The notes: generated from the letters alone by a model not told the origin. Numbered from the stretch's first letter, positions 10,207 through 22,455 are shown. The stretch is DNA of 64,000 nt from Acanthosepion lycidas (GCA_963932145.1 OZ010581.1:85319684-85383683); one strand, 5' to 3'. Program-made: numbers and translations.

Positions 10207-11001
10207 TCAAAAATATCACAAATATTAAAAACACAAAACGAGACAACAAGCAAATAAAAGCACGGAAAGAAAACAAATAAAACGTACAAAAAAAGATTTA
10301 AAGGAGTGCCTAAAGGCGAAACACTATAAATTTAAAAAAGAAAAACTCGAAAAGAAAAACGAAAACGCTAGACAAAAAAGAAAAAAAAAGAAAATACGAA
10401 AATATGAAAAACAGACAAAGCTAGTCACAAATACAAGATGGCTGACGCCAAAACAAATAAACAATAAAAATTAAACAATACAAACGTTATAACCAAATAA
10501 AAGGACAAATAAATTGGCAAATAGACAGAAAAAACAAGGTTAGAAAAATTACATAGACAAATATACAATACAAATAATGAAACAAAAACACGAAAACTTA
10601 AAAGATATTAAAAGGGGCAAGAATTAAAGAATTAACGGTAAAAAAACGAAAAACAGGTAAGGGTTATAAACAAAAAAAAACGAAGATATAATTAAAAGAG
10701 AAATTAAAGAAACTGGAAATGAAAAAGGGTAAAATTAAAAAAAAGAACAAAGAGGATTATAAGGAAGTAAATATTTAAAAAAAGAGGGGGGTAAAAAAAA
10801 GGAAAAGAAAAAATCAAAAATCTTTTTCTTTTTCTTCAAAAACAGTCGTAATTAAGAAAAACGGTAATAAAATAGAAAACTTAACAAAACTGAAAAAAGT
10901 CCAAACAGTCGGGCGGCAAACACCTGTCAAAAAAAAAAAGAACAGCACAGCAAAAATATAAATGACGTAAAGGTCAAGGAAGTTCGGTGACAACGCGTGT
11001 T
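10207..11001 (-). other. LINE B 5' leader, A-rich on the plus strand
   Basis: About 800 bp of A-rich plus-strand DNA with no coding frame. It is nearly collinear with the leader of LINE C (17431-18231). It includes a GATGGCTGACGCC motif at about 10437-10449, resembling the YY1 site that sits in some other LINE leaders. The extreme 5' end is the GACAACGCGTGTT block. Confidence 0.65.
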
Positions 11002-11019
11002 CGAATCTTACTACTCGTC
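11002..11019. repeat. LTR target copy between LINE B and LINE C
   Basis: CGAATCTTACTACTCGTC; the last 17 bases are identical to the Gypsy-1 LTR at 2989-3005. It serves as the 5' duplication of LINE B and the 3' duplication of LINE C. The leading C differs from the LTR (A there). Confidence 0.9.
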
Positions 11020-11069
11020 AATATTTATTATTGTAAAAAATACAACAAATGTGGCACAAGGCCAAAAAG

Positions 11070-12123
11070 ATGCCACTCAAGGTCAGACCCTTTTACTCGA
11101 CACATACACGCAAGATTCACCCACCTTTTGCCAAATTCTGATGAGGTGAGCCGCCGCCTTTCCGTCCTAATCTTGACTTTAAGCTGATGCTTAAAGAACA
11201 AGATCAGTTGGCAAGAAGTGAACTTCTCGCCCTCATAGAATTCCTTCTGACGCGTCGTCCAAATCACGACTCTCATAACCCCTAGCAAGCAACAGAACAC
11301 AGTGTTCAGCCTTTGTCATCTGCGGCACCACATTGCTACAAACAGAACTGGCCTCAAGGACAAAAAACTTTCCCTGCAGCATGCGAACCATGAGTTCTTC
11401 AACAAACCTGCACAACGGTACTACCGGCCTGCACTGAAAGAAGGCGTGACCAATGGTCCCCCGTACAGCGACGACAGTTTGGATATTTCTCCAAGCCTGC
11501 TGAACAAAGTCTCTTGCCGACCCAGAGGTCTTCACGAATCACCAGCCAGGTGAGTGATGCTTCATCGTTATTGAGGCATTTCAACCCAGGCGCCCAAGGC
11601 CATATCGAGCGAGCCTCCTGCTTCGTAAGACCGAACTCGCCAATCAGATCATCTTGAACGGCCCCACTAACTTGATACAATGCCTTACGAGACAACGCCT
11701 GGGCGTTGGAGAGGCCATTCGAAGCCCGTAAGAGGAGCTTCAGAGCACGACGACATTCACGATAGAAGGAGCACTCGGCTCGTGGTGTACGGCCGGCCTC
11801 TTCCTCGCACGAGTGCACACTTCTCAGGGACGGGAAATTTTTCCGGACGTCTTCTTTCCAAAAGGCACCCTCCTCATCCGATCCGCGACACACTCGGTCT
11901 AGAAAGGTGATGCGAAGCATATGTTGACGAATCTCAATGCTCGGCATACCCAGACCGCCCTCAGAGGGATGAAGGCAACAGATCACGCGAGATACCATAG
12001 GGGCCTTGTCTCTCCACATGAAAGAGAACAAGGTCCGTACTAATAAAATTAGTCTGGCATACGGGAGTGGAAGTACAGAGAGTCGGCACAGGAGAATCGG
12101 ATAGATGTGTGAAACACATACGT
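11070..12123 (-). pseudogene. LINE C ORF2, C-terminal part
   Basis: The minus strand encodes the region after RT: LFSFMWRDKAPMVSRVICC, LGMPSIEIRQHMLRITFLDR, CEEEAGRTPRAECSFYRECR, a C-rich PNCRRC segment, and the family C-terminus with FFKHQLKVKIRTERRRL. At least two frame changes break it (near 11400 and 11240), and the ends of the frames do not match the intact copy at 24674-28132. Confidence 0.75.
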
Positions 12124-12393
12124 CCGCCCTGTTACAAATTCATGACGGTCGTCTTCGAGTATAGAATCCAGAGGTTGGCAGTGAATATTTCGGAGACAGT
12201 GGGAAAGCGTAGTTCAGGTTCGCAGTGGATATCGTAGCAAAGTAGCAGAGCGTAGTTCTTCCTTCTATCATTTTCGCCTGGTCCTTCCGTAGAGTAAAAA
12301 AAGATGGCCGCCTTTATACACGACGGATACAATGTTCTGCGGCTTCTGATTGGTTAACCTTCTATTGGTAGACTATAAAGGAAGTTAAGTCAT
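12124..12393 (-). promoter_or_regulatory. Promoter-like block between LINE C and LINE D
   Basis: This block matches no LINE copy in the window. On the minus strand it has three CCAAT motifs, a TATAAAG (plus-strand complement 12312-12318) and then GGCGGCCATCTTTT. This is a plausible RNA polymerase II core promoter, possibly a scrap of an LTR. No coding frame of note is present, and its ends coincide with the two LINE breakpoints. Confidence 0.4.
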
Positions 12394-14995
12394 TTGGATT
12401 GGCTCACTAGTCATATGTATATGTTCCGGGAACAGCTAATTAGACTAGTGCAGCGGGAGCTAGTGGGGGCGGTTATCGGGAATAAGTGGTGGGAACGCCT
12501 TAAGTGTAGGATTAGGTCTTTCACCACTGATTTCAGCAAACGGCTCGCTCTAGATAGAGTTGATAAGGTGAAGACACTTAAGTCTAGTTATTCCCGGGCG
12601 GTGGCTGGGGGGGGATCCCCTAGAGATAGCCTTAGCTAAGGAGACCCTGGATCGTTCGAATAGCGAGCGGTACATGGGTCCGAAGCTGTGAATTTGGGCG
12701 CAGATCTGCGCAGGGAAGAGGTCCGTCGAGGTGGCGATCGTTACATTCGTGAGGTCATATCCTCGGAGGGGCGTACTCTTCGGGCGACTGATGACATGTG
12801 CAAGGCGTTTCGGCGCCATTTCGAGAGCCGGTTTACCAAGGAGCCTGGTCTCCGTGAGGAGGAGTTTCGCAGCTATTTGGCTGACTTTCCTCGGCTCTGC
12901 GAGGGAGAGATCACGGAGGGCGAAGTCTACGCGGTATTGAAGAAGGTCGGCAGAGGCAAGTCGCCCGGTCTGGATGGTTTGCCCTATGAATTGTACTTGA
13001 GGCTGTCGCACATCTTTGTTCCGATTTTGACTGCAGTGTTCAACAACTGGTTTCGGTCGGGGTCCATCCCCAACCGGATCACCAGGGGCGTGATCACTCT
13101 GTTGAAAAAGGGCAAAGGTGGTGAGGGGAAGCTAGATGATTACAGGCCCATAACTCTGCTAAACACAGAGTTAAAGATTATGGCCAAGATCCTGCAGGAG
13201 CGTTTGCAGTCAGTTGCCGAGTCTCTGTTGGGACCTGAGCAGACTTGTTCTGTGAGGGACCGAACAATTCAGAGCAACCTGCATCTGATCCGCACGATTA
13301 TAGAGAGTGTAAAAGACGTTTAAAAGGCATTTGATAGGGTCGACCATCGCTACCTTGCTACTGTCCTTCAGGCCACTGGATTCGCACCCAACTTCTGCCG
13401 CTGGATTAGCCTCCTGTATCGCTCCCCCAGTGCTGTGGTACAGGTGAACTGAAGGTTGTCGGACACGTTCGTGCTGTCTAGGTCGGTTCGTCAGGGTTGT
13501 CCGCTGTCCCCTCTCCCTTATGCTTTGGCGTTGGAGCCTCTCCTTCGCCGGCTGAAGGACGAGACCGGCAGTCCGGCCCTACGTGGAATTGCCGTTCCTG
13601 GAGGCTCTCGAGCCAGGGTTTCCGCGTACGCCGATGACGTATCTGCTTTCGTGTCGTCCCGCAGCGACATTGAGGCGGTACAGAAGACGTTTGATCGGTA
13701 CGAGAAGGTGACAGGGGCCAAGATAAACCGCGACAAGTCGTCCGGCTTGTGGTTAGGTGCCTGGAATGGGGTCGCTCTTCCGGGCCGCTTCGGTTGGACG
13801 GACGGTCCGCATTCTTGGAGTGTGTTTCGGGCCCGACCTCCAGCTGAAGAAGAATTGGTCTGAAGTACTTGCAAAGGTCGATTTTGCCGGTCATACTTGG
13901 AATCGACGGCGGTTGTCCGTGAAGGGCAGGGCGGAGGTGTGTGCTACATACATTTTCCTCCTGATTCTTTATCGATTGTCAGTACTTCCTCTCTGTGAGA
14001 CCCATTGGAAGGCGCTCGAGCGATCGCTATCCTCCATTTTATGGAGAGGACGCGTGAACAGGGTCGACAGACGAGTCTGCACTAAACGTCTGTGTCATGG
14101 GGGGGCTATGAATGCCGCACCTGTTGAGTCACATCCGTGCCTCTAGGTTGGCTTTCCTACACCGCGCATTGACTGGAAGTGATCCGATTCTGGAGGGGAT
14201 TGTTAGGAACGCCTTCCCTAGCCTTACCATCAGTCCCCCCATCTCGAGGGTTGAGCGCCGTCGTAAACCCCGGGACGAGTCGGATTTTCTTCGCGAGTGT
14301 CGGTCGGCCTTGAGGGCCATTCCCCGGTCCAGTGACCTTTCGCGGCCTAGGAAGGTCTTCTATCGTAGTTTAGTGGAGGGGCCTGCGAATGATTTCCTAC
14401 GAGATACGCTTGGCTTGTCGGAGGAGGAGTATCGATCCTACTCGTCTTGGGCGCCAGCGGCGGATTACCTCAGTAACCCTGAGTTTTCGCTTACCTGGCG
14501 ATTGGCTAGGAATCGGCTGCCTCTCAACGACAAGGCTTTCATATGGGGTTTGGCGGATTTGCCAGACTGTGAACCGTGTGGTCTTGGTTTAGAAGAAACG
14601 GCTTCGCACGCCTGCTACCATTGCCCCCGGGTCCGCCCCTTATGGGACCATGTCGGCGAGCTGACGGCTCGTTTCGCTCCCGAACAGCTTGTGTCCATTG
14701 ATCGTGCATACGCGTGTGACAATGTGTCGCCCCCGTATTCCGGGGTAAAACGAATGGTGTTTCTGACGCTGCTGGCCACGGCTCGAATGGTGATTTGGAC
14801 GACGTGAAAGGAGGAAGTCTTGCGGGCCAACCGTCTTTCTCATCAGCATCTAATCCAATTCTTTGAGCATCAGCTCAAGATGAAGATTAGATCTAATAGA
14901 AAACGATTGCATTCGACAGTCTTTAGCGAAAGGTGGGTAAAAGAGGTGAGCTTGGTTCGTGTGACCGGGGCTAGCCTTGATTTTCTCTTCTAGGT
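12394..14995 (+). pseudogene. LINE D ORF2, plus strand (subfamily 2), truncated at both ends
   Basis: It starts in the endonuclease-RT linker (FREQLIRLVQRELVGAVIGN) and runs through RT: SPGLDGLPYELYLRLSHIF, FTRGV-type motif, YRPITLLNTELK, KAFDRVDHR, SVRQGCPLSPL, and the catalytic SAYADDVSAF (about 13622-13651), which is intact. It continues to the C-terminal CCHC-like stretch CEPCGLGLEETASHACYHC and the stop near 14991. It is broken by a TAA near 13321 next to a small deletion, a TGA near 13450, and frame changes near 13790 and 14110. The 3' UTR is absent: the family sequence stops a few bases after the stop codon and minus-strand LINE C resumes. This looks like a rearrangement rather than a normal insertion. 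It is the same subfamily as 1-750. Confidence 0.82.
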
Positions 14996-15002
14996 CAACC
15001 TA

Positions 15003-15616
15003 TTGCCCATCTGAGCCAAGTTGCCACTATTAGTCCAAGTCCATGCTACCTCCCGAGGGTGTTCATTCCGGAACTTATCGACAAGATCAAACTCATCGAT
15101 AAAGTCCAGAAATGGTTTCACGTCCTGTTTTTGCCCTATACGATCTATATGGGGGTCAAGGACGGCATTCCAATCCCCCGCTAAAACTACCCGACGAGAT
15201 GTCGTCAAGTACGGCGCGATCTGCCAAAACAAAGCAGGCCGCTCGGCATGGTTATTGGGCAGGCCGCTTGGCATGGTTATTGGGCAGGCCGCTCGGCATG
15301 GTTAATGAACCTTATCCTTTATGGTAACATCCAGCACGCAAAGTCTGCCCGCCGGATTCGCGAAGACAAGGGTACATGCAGCCTTCAAAGACATGCTCAC
15401 TAGCCAAGAGACACCCCTCGAACGCCCATCAAAACATGCTGAATAAAGGGCGAACCCCTTAGACAGTATGTCCTCACGGTCATGAGAAGAACAGCGGGTC
15501 TCTTGCACACAACACACATTCACCCCGAGGCGCTGAAGGTCACGAAAGAGCCTCGCCCTGTGAGACTCGGACCTCAGGCCCCGGACATTTACACTAGCTA
15601 ACCAGAGCGCCATCAT
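15003..15616 (-). pseudogene. LINE C ORF2, endonuclease part
   Basis: From the start at 15616 the frame gives MMALWLASVNVRGLRS, CVQETR (catalytic Glu motif), GVSWLVS, and then after a break near 15300 VVLAGDWNAVLDPHIDR and FDLVDKFRNEHPREVAW. At 15240-15305 a 26-29 bp unit containing CCGCTCGGCATGGTTATTGGG is repeated about three times, replacing codons of the VYAPN region. The start lies 15 bp downstream of the ORF1 stop, as in the other copies. Confidence 0.72.
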
Positions 15617-15631
15617 GAAAACAGATTAGGG

Positions 15632-17430
15632 TTATACTACTGGTTTGAACATAGTCGGGGTTAGGATACCAACAGCCTCTCCCATAGACCCATGGCCCAT
15701 CTCAGTCTTGATGGTGCCGTCTTGGGAGATTCCGCCGATATCCCATGGAAACGTTAATTTTAGGGATCTATACAGGGATGAGTGAACTAAAACTGGGACC
15801 CTCCCTGCACAAAATTGCTCGAGATGTTCCAGCTGTTTGTTTTGGACAATGGCTATGGGTAAGACCATCTTGAACGACATGATGGCCTCATCCACCATTG
15901 CCCAGATCTGTTTAGCGCCCAGACCAGTTCTTATAACCCTTAGGACCCTTTGGGCTTGTGGAAAATTTTGCGGGTCCTCAACGTCTAGGTCGGCATACTG
16001 GCTAATTGAAAACAAATATTTCAGCTCCTTTATCCGATTGCCGTAGTCTCGGGCTCTCTCGGCCTGAGCCGGCGAAATACGACAGACATCCTGACCCGTG
16101 TTGAAGTTGTGCTTTTGTGGCCTCTTTCTCCGTTCTTTCGGATCCAGAGACGGGCTTCTTTGCCATTTAGTAGCGGGAGGAGGCATTTCAAATTATTTTC
16201 GAGGGAGAAGGACTGGGAGTCTGCCGAGGGGTATGGATAGATTTTTGCAGGGGAAGGGCTGAGAGTATGAAGGGGTGTGTAGAAAGGCCTGTGTTTGTAA
16301 GGGCTGGGATCTCGAGATTTGGGCGGGGTTGACGAAGGTGAAGGTTTCTTCTTAGGAGAAGGTGTGTGCCGGGCAGAAGACGTGGACGGAATCGGATTTG
16401 ACGGCAGTTGTTTTTTACCATCCAATTTCTTCTTCAGTTCCTTTATTTTTTCAGTTTTTTCGAACCCTGGGTCGTACTTTTTTTTGCTGCTCCTGAAAGT
16501 TTTGGAGAGCGGCCGGGGCATCGCCCTTAACGTTGCCTGAGGGAGTGGAGCTGTGTGTCGTTGGTCCTCGGGGCTTCAGGGGACTGAGGTCCCGCTGTCC
16601 GGTGCTTCCCTGTGGCCCTACCAGCTACCAGCCAATCCCCCTCCCCCTTCTCCACAACTGCACTAGCAGCGAGCGAAGGCTCTTTGGGGATTGTGGCCTT
16701 TGATGTTGAACCAACCGGAGGATTAACCGACCCGGTCCCGGAAGCTGGTACGCCCATTACAGGCGAAGCGGAAGGTACTACAGACGCGGTCAGAGGGGGA
16801 TCTTGGTCGACTGGAGCTTGACTACCAGAGGCCTTCTTCTCTGGGCAGCAGGAGGAGAGATGACCAGTCACTCAACAACTCCAGCATACCGGTCTTCGGC
16901 CCGTTACAATGACCGGTAACTTCAAGCTACCAACATCCAGAAAGTTGGGGATGGAGCGGAAGGCTTTCTCGTCCAACATTATATCAAAGCTCCCCCACCC
17001 TGCTCAGGCTATCATAGGAGGCGCCCAGAATTTCGCCGTACTGGGAAAAAAAAGCAGCGAGATGTTCCCCGATAACCAGAGGATGGACCCTGGTCCTTCT
17101 TCGGCCTTCGTACTCCCTTCTTAGGATAAGCTCTTTCGTTATTAGCTCGCGGCTAACCGCGGCAACGCAGTCTTCTGGCGTGGGTAACAGTACGTCCCAC
17201 ATGAAAAATTTGGCACCCTTAACTACTCGGAGGGGCTTAAACCCCAAGGACTCCAGTGTTTTCAACACTGTGTTTTTCGTCGAGCGACAAATTTTGCGCG
17301 TACGCTTGTCAACGACGAAAACTGACACAATTCGTTTCTCAATTTTCTTCAATTCTTGGGGATCTTCTAAGAGTCCACCTTGTACGACAAGGTGAGCGCA
17401 ACTCTTAGCACGCCTTAAAGGCGAAAACAA
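15632..17430 (-). pseudogene. LINE C ORF1, frameshifted
   Basis: Right to left: an N-terminal conserved region (FFMWDVLLPTPEDC, EYEGRRRTR, GEHLAAFFSQYGEILGA; 16984-17430), a damaged zinc knuckle near 16850-16880, a Pro/Ser-rich linker with SPKKK motifs (16190-16520), and the C-terminal domain (15632-16186) with YNRISPAQAERARDYGNRIK-like sequence and GEAVGILTPTMF. Frame changes near 16980, 16880, 16525 and 16187 disable it. Confidence 0.75.
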
Positions 17431-18231
17431 AAATTAAGGAAATATTAACGCCCCCAAAAATGTTTTTACAAATATTAAAAATACAAAGCGAGACAAACAA
17501 ATAAAAGCACAGAAAGGAAAAATAAAACGTACAATAAAAGGATTTAAATGTTCGCCTAAAGGCGAAAAAAAAAAAAAAAAAAACTATAAATTTAAAAAAG
17601 GAAAACTTAAAAAGAAAAAACGAAAAAGCTAGACAAAAAAGAAAAAAAAGAAAATACGAAAATATGGAAAACAGACAAAGCTAATCACAAATACAAGATG
17701 GCTGACACCAAAATAAATAAACAATAACAATTAAACAATACAAACGTTATAACCAAATAAAAGGACAAATAAATTGGCAAAGAGACAGAAAAAAAGGTTA
17801 GAAAAATTACATATACAATACAAATATGGAAACAAAAACACGAAAACTTAAAAGATATTAAGAGGGGCAAGAACTAAAGAATTAACGGTAAAATAAACGA
17901 AAAACAGGTAAGGGTTATCAATAAAAGAAAACGAATATATAATTAAAAGAGAAATAAAAGAAACTGGAAATGAAAAAGGGTAAAACTAAAAAAAAGAACG
18001 AAGAGAATTATAAGGAGGTAAATATTTTAAAAAAGAGGGGGTAAAAAAAAGGAAAAGAAAAAATCAAAAATCTTTTTTTTTTCAAAAACAGTCGTAAAAA
18101 TGGTAATAAAAGAGAAAAACTTAACGACAACTGAAAAAAGTCCACAAGGTCGGGCGGCAAACACCTGTCAAAAAGAACAGCAAAAATATAAACGACGTAA
18201 AGGTCAAAGAAGTTCGACGACAACGCGTGTT
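17431..18231 (-). other. LINE C 5' leader, A-rich on the plus strand
   Basis: Non-coding and collinear with the LINE B leader, including the ACAAGATGGCTGACACC motif at about 17692 and the terminal ACAACGCGTGTT block. A GCCTAAAGGCGAA string occurs near the ORF1 end of this leader and also in the leaders of LINE B and LINE G. Confidence 0.6.
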
Positions 18232-18245
18232 CGAATTTACTCGTC
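18232..18245. repeat. LTR target copy (short variant) between LINE C and LINE E
   Basis: CGAATTTACTCGTC. It equals the standard copy minus four bases. The same variant flanks LINE E and LINE F on all sides (23881-23894 and 29558-29571). Confidence 0.85.
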
Positions 18246-18996
18246 AATATCTATTGAACTAAATGTAAAAATGTGGCACAAGGCCAAAAATGGGGAAAAG
18301 GGGGGGAGAGATGGTCATCTTCTGTCTTAACTTTAAACTTAGCTAGCCGCAATCACTGACCCAAACATACAAACAATGTTCCTTTCACCAAAACAACGGA
18401 TCCATTACATACCATTCTTACTACATCCACCAAAATTCCTCAGCGACTCTATGAAGTTCTAACTAGTCCCCATATATACAAATCATTGTCTGTGGGGGGA
18501 GGGGAATAAAATAACAACTAAAAAAAAACCCAATGAATATTTACAATGTATACAAAACTATATACAAGAAACTAAACAAAACTTTTTTGTTAGTAGTAAA
18601 ACCCCCCACAGCCCTAACTGTGGTAGAAACATCAGTTAACTGGACGAAATCGATGCGAGACTTGAAAAAAAATATAAAAACATTCGTACAATCCATGCAC
18701 TCACTACAAACACACACTCAATCCGACACAAGGAAAGACACACTCGAAACGAAAGGCGCCCCGCACCCACCAGAGAACTGATATCACTAACCACCTAACG
18801 ATGGGAGGGATGGGGAATTAAACAAAAGATAAAAAAAAATTGGGTCAGAAATAAAAGGGGGGTGCAATGAGCATACACACCCTAGCTAAGTTAACATGAA
18901 AAAAAGAAAAAGAACTAAAGCAAAACCGACCTAAACTAACCTATACATGGGAGGGGTTACCAAAGTTCACCCAAGCAATCCCAAAATCCTTAATGC

Positions 18997-21900
18997 CTAA
19001 CCGGCATCAAACGGCCACTCCAAGTCAGCACCTTTCAATCTGCAGAGACGCGCAAGAGTCACCCACCTTTCGCTAAATTCCAATGGATGGAGTCGCTTCC
19101 TTTCCGTCCTGATCTTGACTTTAAGCTGATGCTTAAAGAACAAGATCAGTTGGGAAGAGGTAAACTTCTCGTCCCCATGAAATTCCTTCTGTCGCGTCGT
19201 CCATATCACGACTCGCATAACACCCAGTAAGCAAAGGAACACTTAGTGCTCAGCCTTAGTCAACAGCGGTACTATATTGCTACAGACGGAACTGGCCTCG
19301 AGGTCAAAGAACTTTCCGCGCAACATGCGAACCATGAGATCTTCAACGAACTTGCACAACGGAACTACGACACTACAATGAAAGAAGGCGTGACCTATGG
19401 TCTCGACCTCCCCACTGCAGCGAACGCAGTTTGGCGACTTTACCAAACGCGCTGCGCGAAGTCTTTTGGCGACCCAGAGGGCCCCTCGAATCACCAGCCA
19501 GGTGAGTGATGCCTCAGGGTTAGTGAGACATTTCAACCCGGGCGCCCAAGGCCATATGCAGCGAGCCTCCCGCTTCGTCAGCACGAGCTCGTCAATCAGA
19601 TCATCCTGAACGTTCCCCCTAACTAACACCTGATATAATGCCTTACGGGACAACGGCTGGACGTCGGAGAGGCCATCCTTCGCCCGTAATAGTCGCTTGA
19701 GGGCCAACCGACATTCGTGATAGAAAGACCCCTCGCCTCGAGGATTACGGCCGGCCTCCTCCTCACACGAGCGCACATTTCTCAAGGATGGAAAATGTTT
19801 ATGGACGTCTTCCTTCCAGAATTCGCCGTTCTCATCCAGTTGGATACACATCCGGTCTAGATAAGTAATGCGAAGCGTATGTCGACGAGTCTCAACGCAA
19901 GGCACCTCTAGACCGCCATCAGAGGGATGGAGGTAACAGATCTCGCGACTAACCATGGCGGCCCTGCCTCCCCACAAGAAGGAGAACAGGAGCCTTACTA
20001 ACGCCAATAAAGTGTTAGACGGGAGTGGAAGCACAGAGAGTCGGTAAAGGAGAATCGGGTAGATGTGCGAGCCACATACTTCCTCCCTCCCCTTCAAGGA
20101 AAGATTCCTCCGAGTCCACAGACGAACTGCGAGCCCGGCCTTCTCTTGCACCTCCGACCAATTCATTTCCAACAAGAGGTCGGGACCGAACCAGACGCCG
20201 AGTATCTTGACCGGCCCGTCCGTCCAGAGGAAAGGTCCGGGAAGAGAAACTCCCCTCCACGAACCCAACCGCAAGCCAACAGACTTATCGCGGTTGATCC
20301 TGGCCCCCGTCACCATCTCATAACCCTTGATTTCTTTGCCGACTTCGTTAATTTCGGCCCTACTCGACACTAGAACCGAAACGCCATCAGCATAGGCGGA
20401 GTACCTGGCCGAGGTGGAAGCACCAGGTAAGGAAATTCCGCGAAGGACCGGATTCGTCTTCAACTTACGCAGGAAAGGTTCCAACGCAAGAACGTAAAGC
20501 AATGGAGACAGCGGACAACCTTGACGAATGGAGCGAGACAAAATGAAAGGCTTCGATCTTACCCCATTCACTTCTACCAGCGCACCGGGGGACGCATACA
20601 GCAGTCGGATCCAAGTGCGAAAGTGCGGCCCGAAACCGGCGGCCGAAAGGACAGCCTCCAGAAATCGATGGTCAACCCTATCGAAAGCCTTGGACTGATC
20701 TAAATTGATCAGCGCGGCATCACTGTCGACTTTCTCGATGATCAAGCGTACCAAATGAAGGTTGTCCTGAATAGTCCTGCCCTTCACAGCACAAGTCTGC
20801 TCGGGGCCAATCAGACTAGAGAGGACAACCTGCAAACGGTCAGCTAAGACCTTGGCTAAAATCTTCAACTCTGTATTTAACATCGTCAAAGGCCGATAAT
20901 TATCTACCCCATCCCCACCGTCTTTCTTCTTGCGAAGCAACTTGATCACACCCCTGGTGAAGCGTTGAGGAATAGACCCCTGCCTCATCCAGTTGTTGAA
21001 AATCAGTGCCAGCAAGGGAACAAAGACGGGCGACTGCCTCAAGTACATTTCGTAGGGAAGACCATCTAATCCCGGAGTCTTGTCCAGGCCAACCTGCTTC
21101 AGCACATCCCAGATCTCAGACTCTGTTATGGGACCCTCGCACCTAGCCGCTTCAGCCGCCTTAAGGCGGGGAAAGTCGGCTAAATAGGCGTCGAACTGAG
21201 CAGGGCTCAGACCGGGCTCCCTGGTAAAAAGTTCCTGAAAGTAATCACGAAAAGCCTCGCAAATGCCCGCGTCTGTAGTCACAGTCCGCTTGTCCGGCAA
21301 TGTGATGCTAGCGATATGCCGACTAGATGCCCTACAAGCTTCCTCTGAACGCAATGAAGCGGCCATATTCGTCGCCTCGCAAGACATTCTTTTTATCCTA
21401 GCCCTAACTACTAGAGCTTGATCCTTCTTGATAAGCAAGGAGGCCAGCTCCGCCTTAGCTAAGGCTACGTCCCCACTATCACGGGATTTGATCGCCCGAT
21501 CTACCTTGGCTTCTAGGGACTTTTGCGCTGCTAGCCTAGCTAGGTTGAGTCGTCGACTATAATCAGCAGCAAAAGACCTAAGTTTGGATTTCAAAGCACC
21601 CCACCACTTATTCCCAACCACAGCCCCCGACAATTCCCGCTGTAACATTAGTAAAAGCTGGTCCCGGAAATCTTGCTCACCAAATAATGATGAGTTTAAT
21701 TTCCAGTACCCAGCCATCCTAACCCTAGGCTTACCTAAGTTTACCCGAACCCGGACAAGCCTATGATCCGAGTAAACTATATAATGGAAACTTGGACATT
21801 CTAAGAGCCCTACTTCGACTCTCTTAACTAGAACTCGGTCGATGTAGCTTGCGCTGACCACCGTGTCCGAGCTGCCGCCCCTAGTCCAAGTCCATGCTAC

Positions 21901-22455
21901 CTCCCGGGGGTGCTCATTTCGATACTTATCGACGAGATCAAACCCGTCGATAAAGGCCCGAAACGATTTCACTTCCGGATTGTTAGTACCCGGTTTTTGC
22001 CCTATGCGATCTATATCGGGATCAAGGACGGCATTCCAATCACCCGCTAAAACTACCGAACGAGAAGTCCTCAAAAACGGCTCGATCTGCCGAAACAAAC
22101 CAGGCTGCTGACTGTGGTCATTGGGCGCATAAACCCCAATGAGACGAAGAGATTTCTCCTTTATGGTAATATCCAGCACGCAAAGCCTGCCCGCCGGATC
22201 CGCGAAGACAAGAGCACACACCGCATCCAGAGACTTGCTCACCAGCCAGGAAACACCCCTCGAGCGTCCATCAAAACATGCTGAATAGAGGACGAACCTC
22301 TTAGACAGAATGTCTTCATAATCGCGAGATAAGAAACGGGTCTCCTGCACGCAACATACATCCACCCCGAGGCGCTGAAGATCGCGATCGAGCCTCGCCC
22401 TTCGAGACTCCGACCTCAGGCCCCGGACATTTAGACTTGCTAACCAGAGAGCCAT
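18997..22455 (-). pseudogene. LINE E ORF2: endonuclease-reverse transcriptase, inactivated
   Basis: It is collinear over its whole length with the intact ORF2 at 24674-28132. Two changes matter. The RT catalytic box reads YADG instead of YADD: codon 691, plus-strand 20383-20385, Asp to Gly. Codon 1071 is TAA (plus-strand 19243-19245), where the twin has a Tyr codon, cutting off about 81 C-terminal residues that remain open at 18997-19242. The endonuclease motifs (CVQETR, LAGDWNAVLDPDIDR, YSDHRL) are intact. The copy should lack reverse transcriptase activity. Confidence 0.88.

Larger units (their letters stand above)
6749..11001 (-). mobile_element. LINE B, internally deleted, full-length 5' end
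   Basis: The 3' end AATAAATATT abuts the target copy at 6731-6748, and the 5' end abuts a second copy at 11002-11019. It keeps a 3' UTR (6749-7230), a short piece of ORF2, most of ORF1, and a long A-rich (U-rich in sense) 5' leader. It has lost the whole RT domain and the ORF1/ORF2 junction. Its 5' terminus (AACACGCG in sense) is the same as that of LINE C, so this is the natural start of the family. Confidence 0.82.
11020..18231 (-). mobile_element. LINE C, rearranged, containing an inverted LINE segment
   Basis: Its 3' end begins at 11020 (AATATTTATTATTG) and its 5' end reaches the target copy at 18232-18245. ORF2 is present as a C-terminal part (about 11070-12123) and an N-terminal endonuclease part (15003-15616). 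The RT core is missing and replaced by 12124-15000, which holds a promoter-like block and a plus-strand LINE segment (D). ORF1 (15632-17430) and the A-rich leader follow. The 3' UTR is shortened: the tail lies only about 50 bp from ORF2 coding sequence. Confidence 0.8.

Noticed and set aside
20015..20373. Several overlapping frames opposite ORF2 of LINE E (and the same at 25692-26107 opposite LINE F)
   Set aside because: They are antisense shadows of the GC-richer ORF2 coding sequence, repeated identically in both twins.
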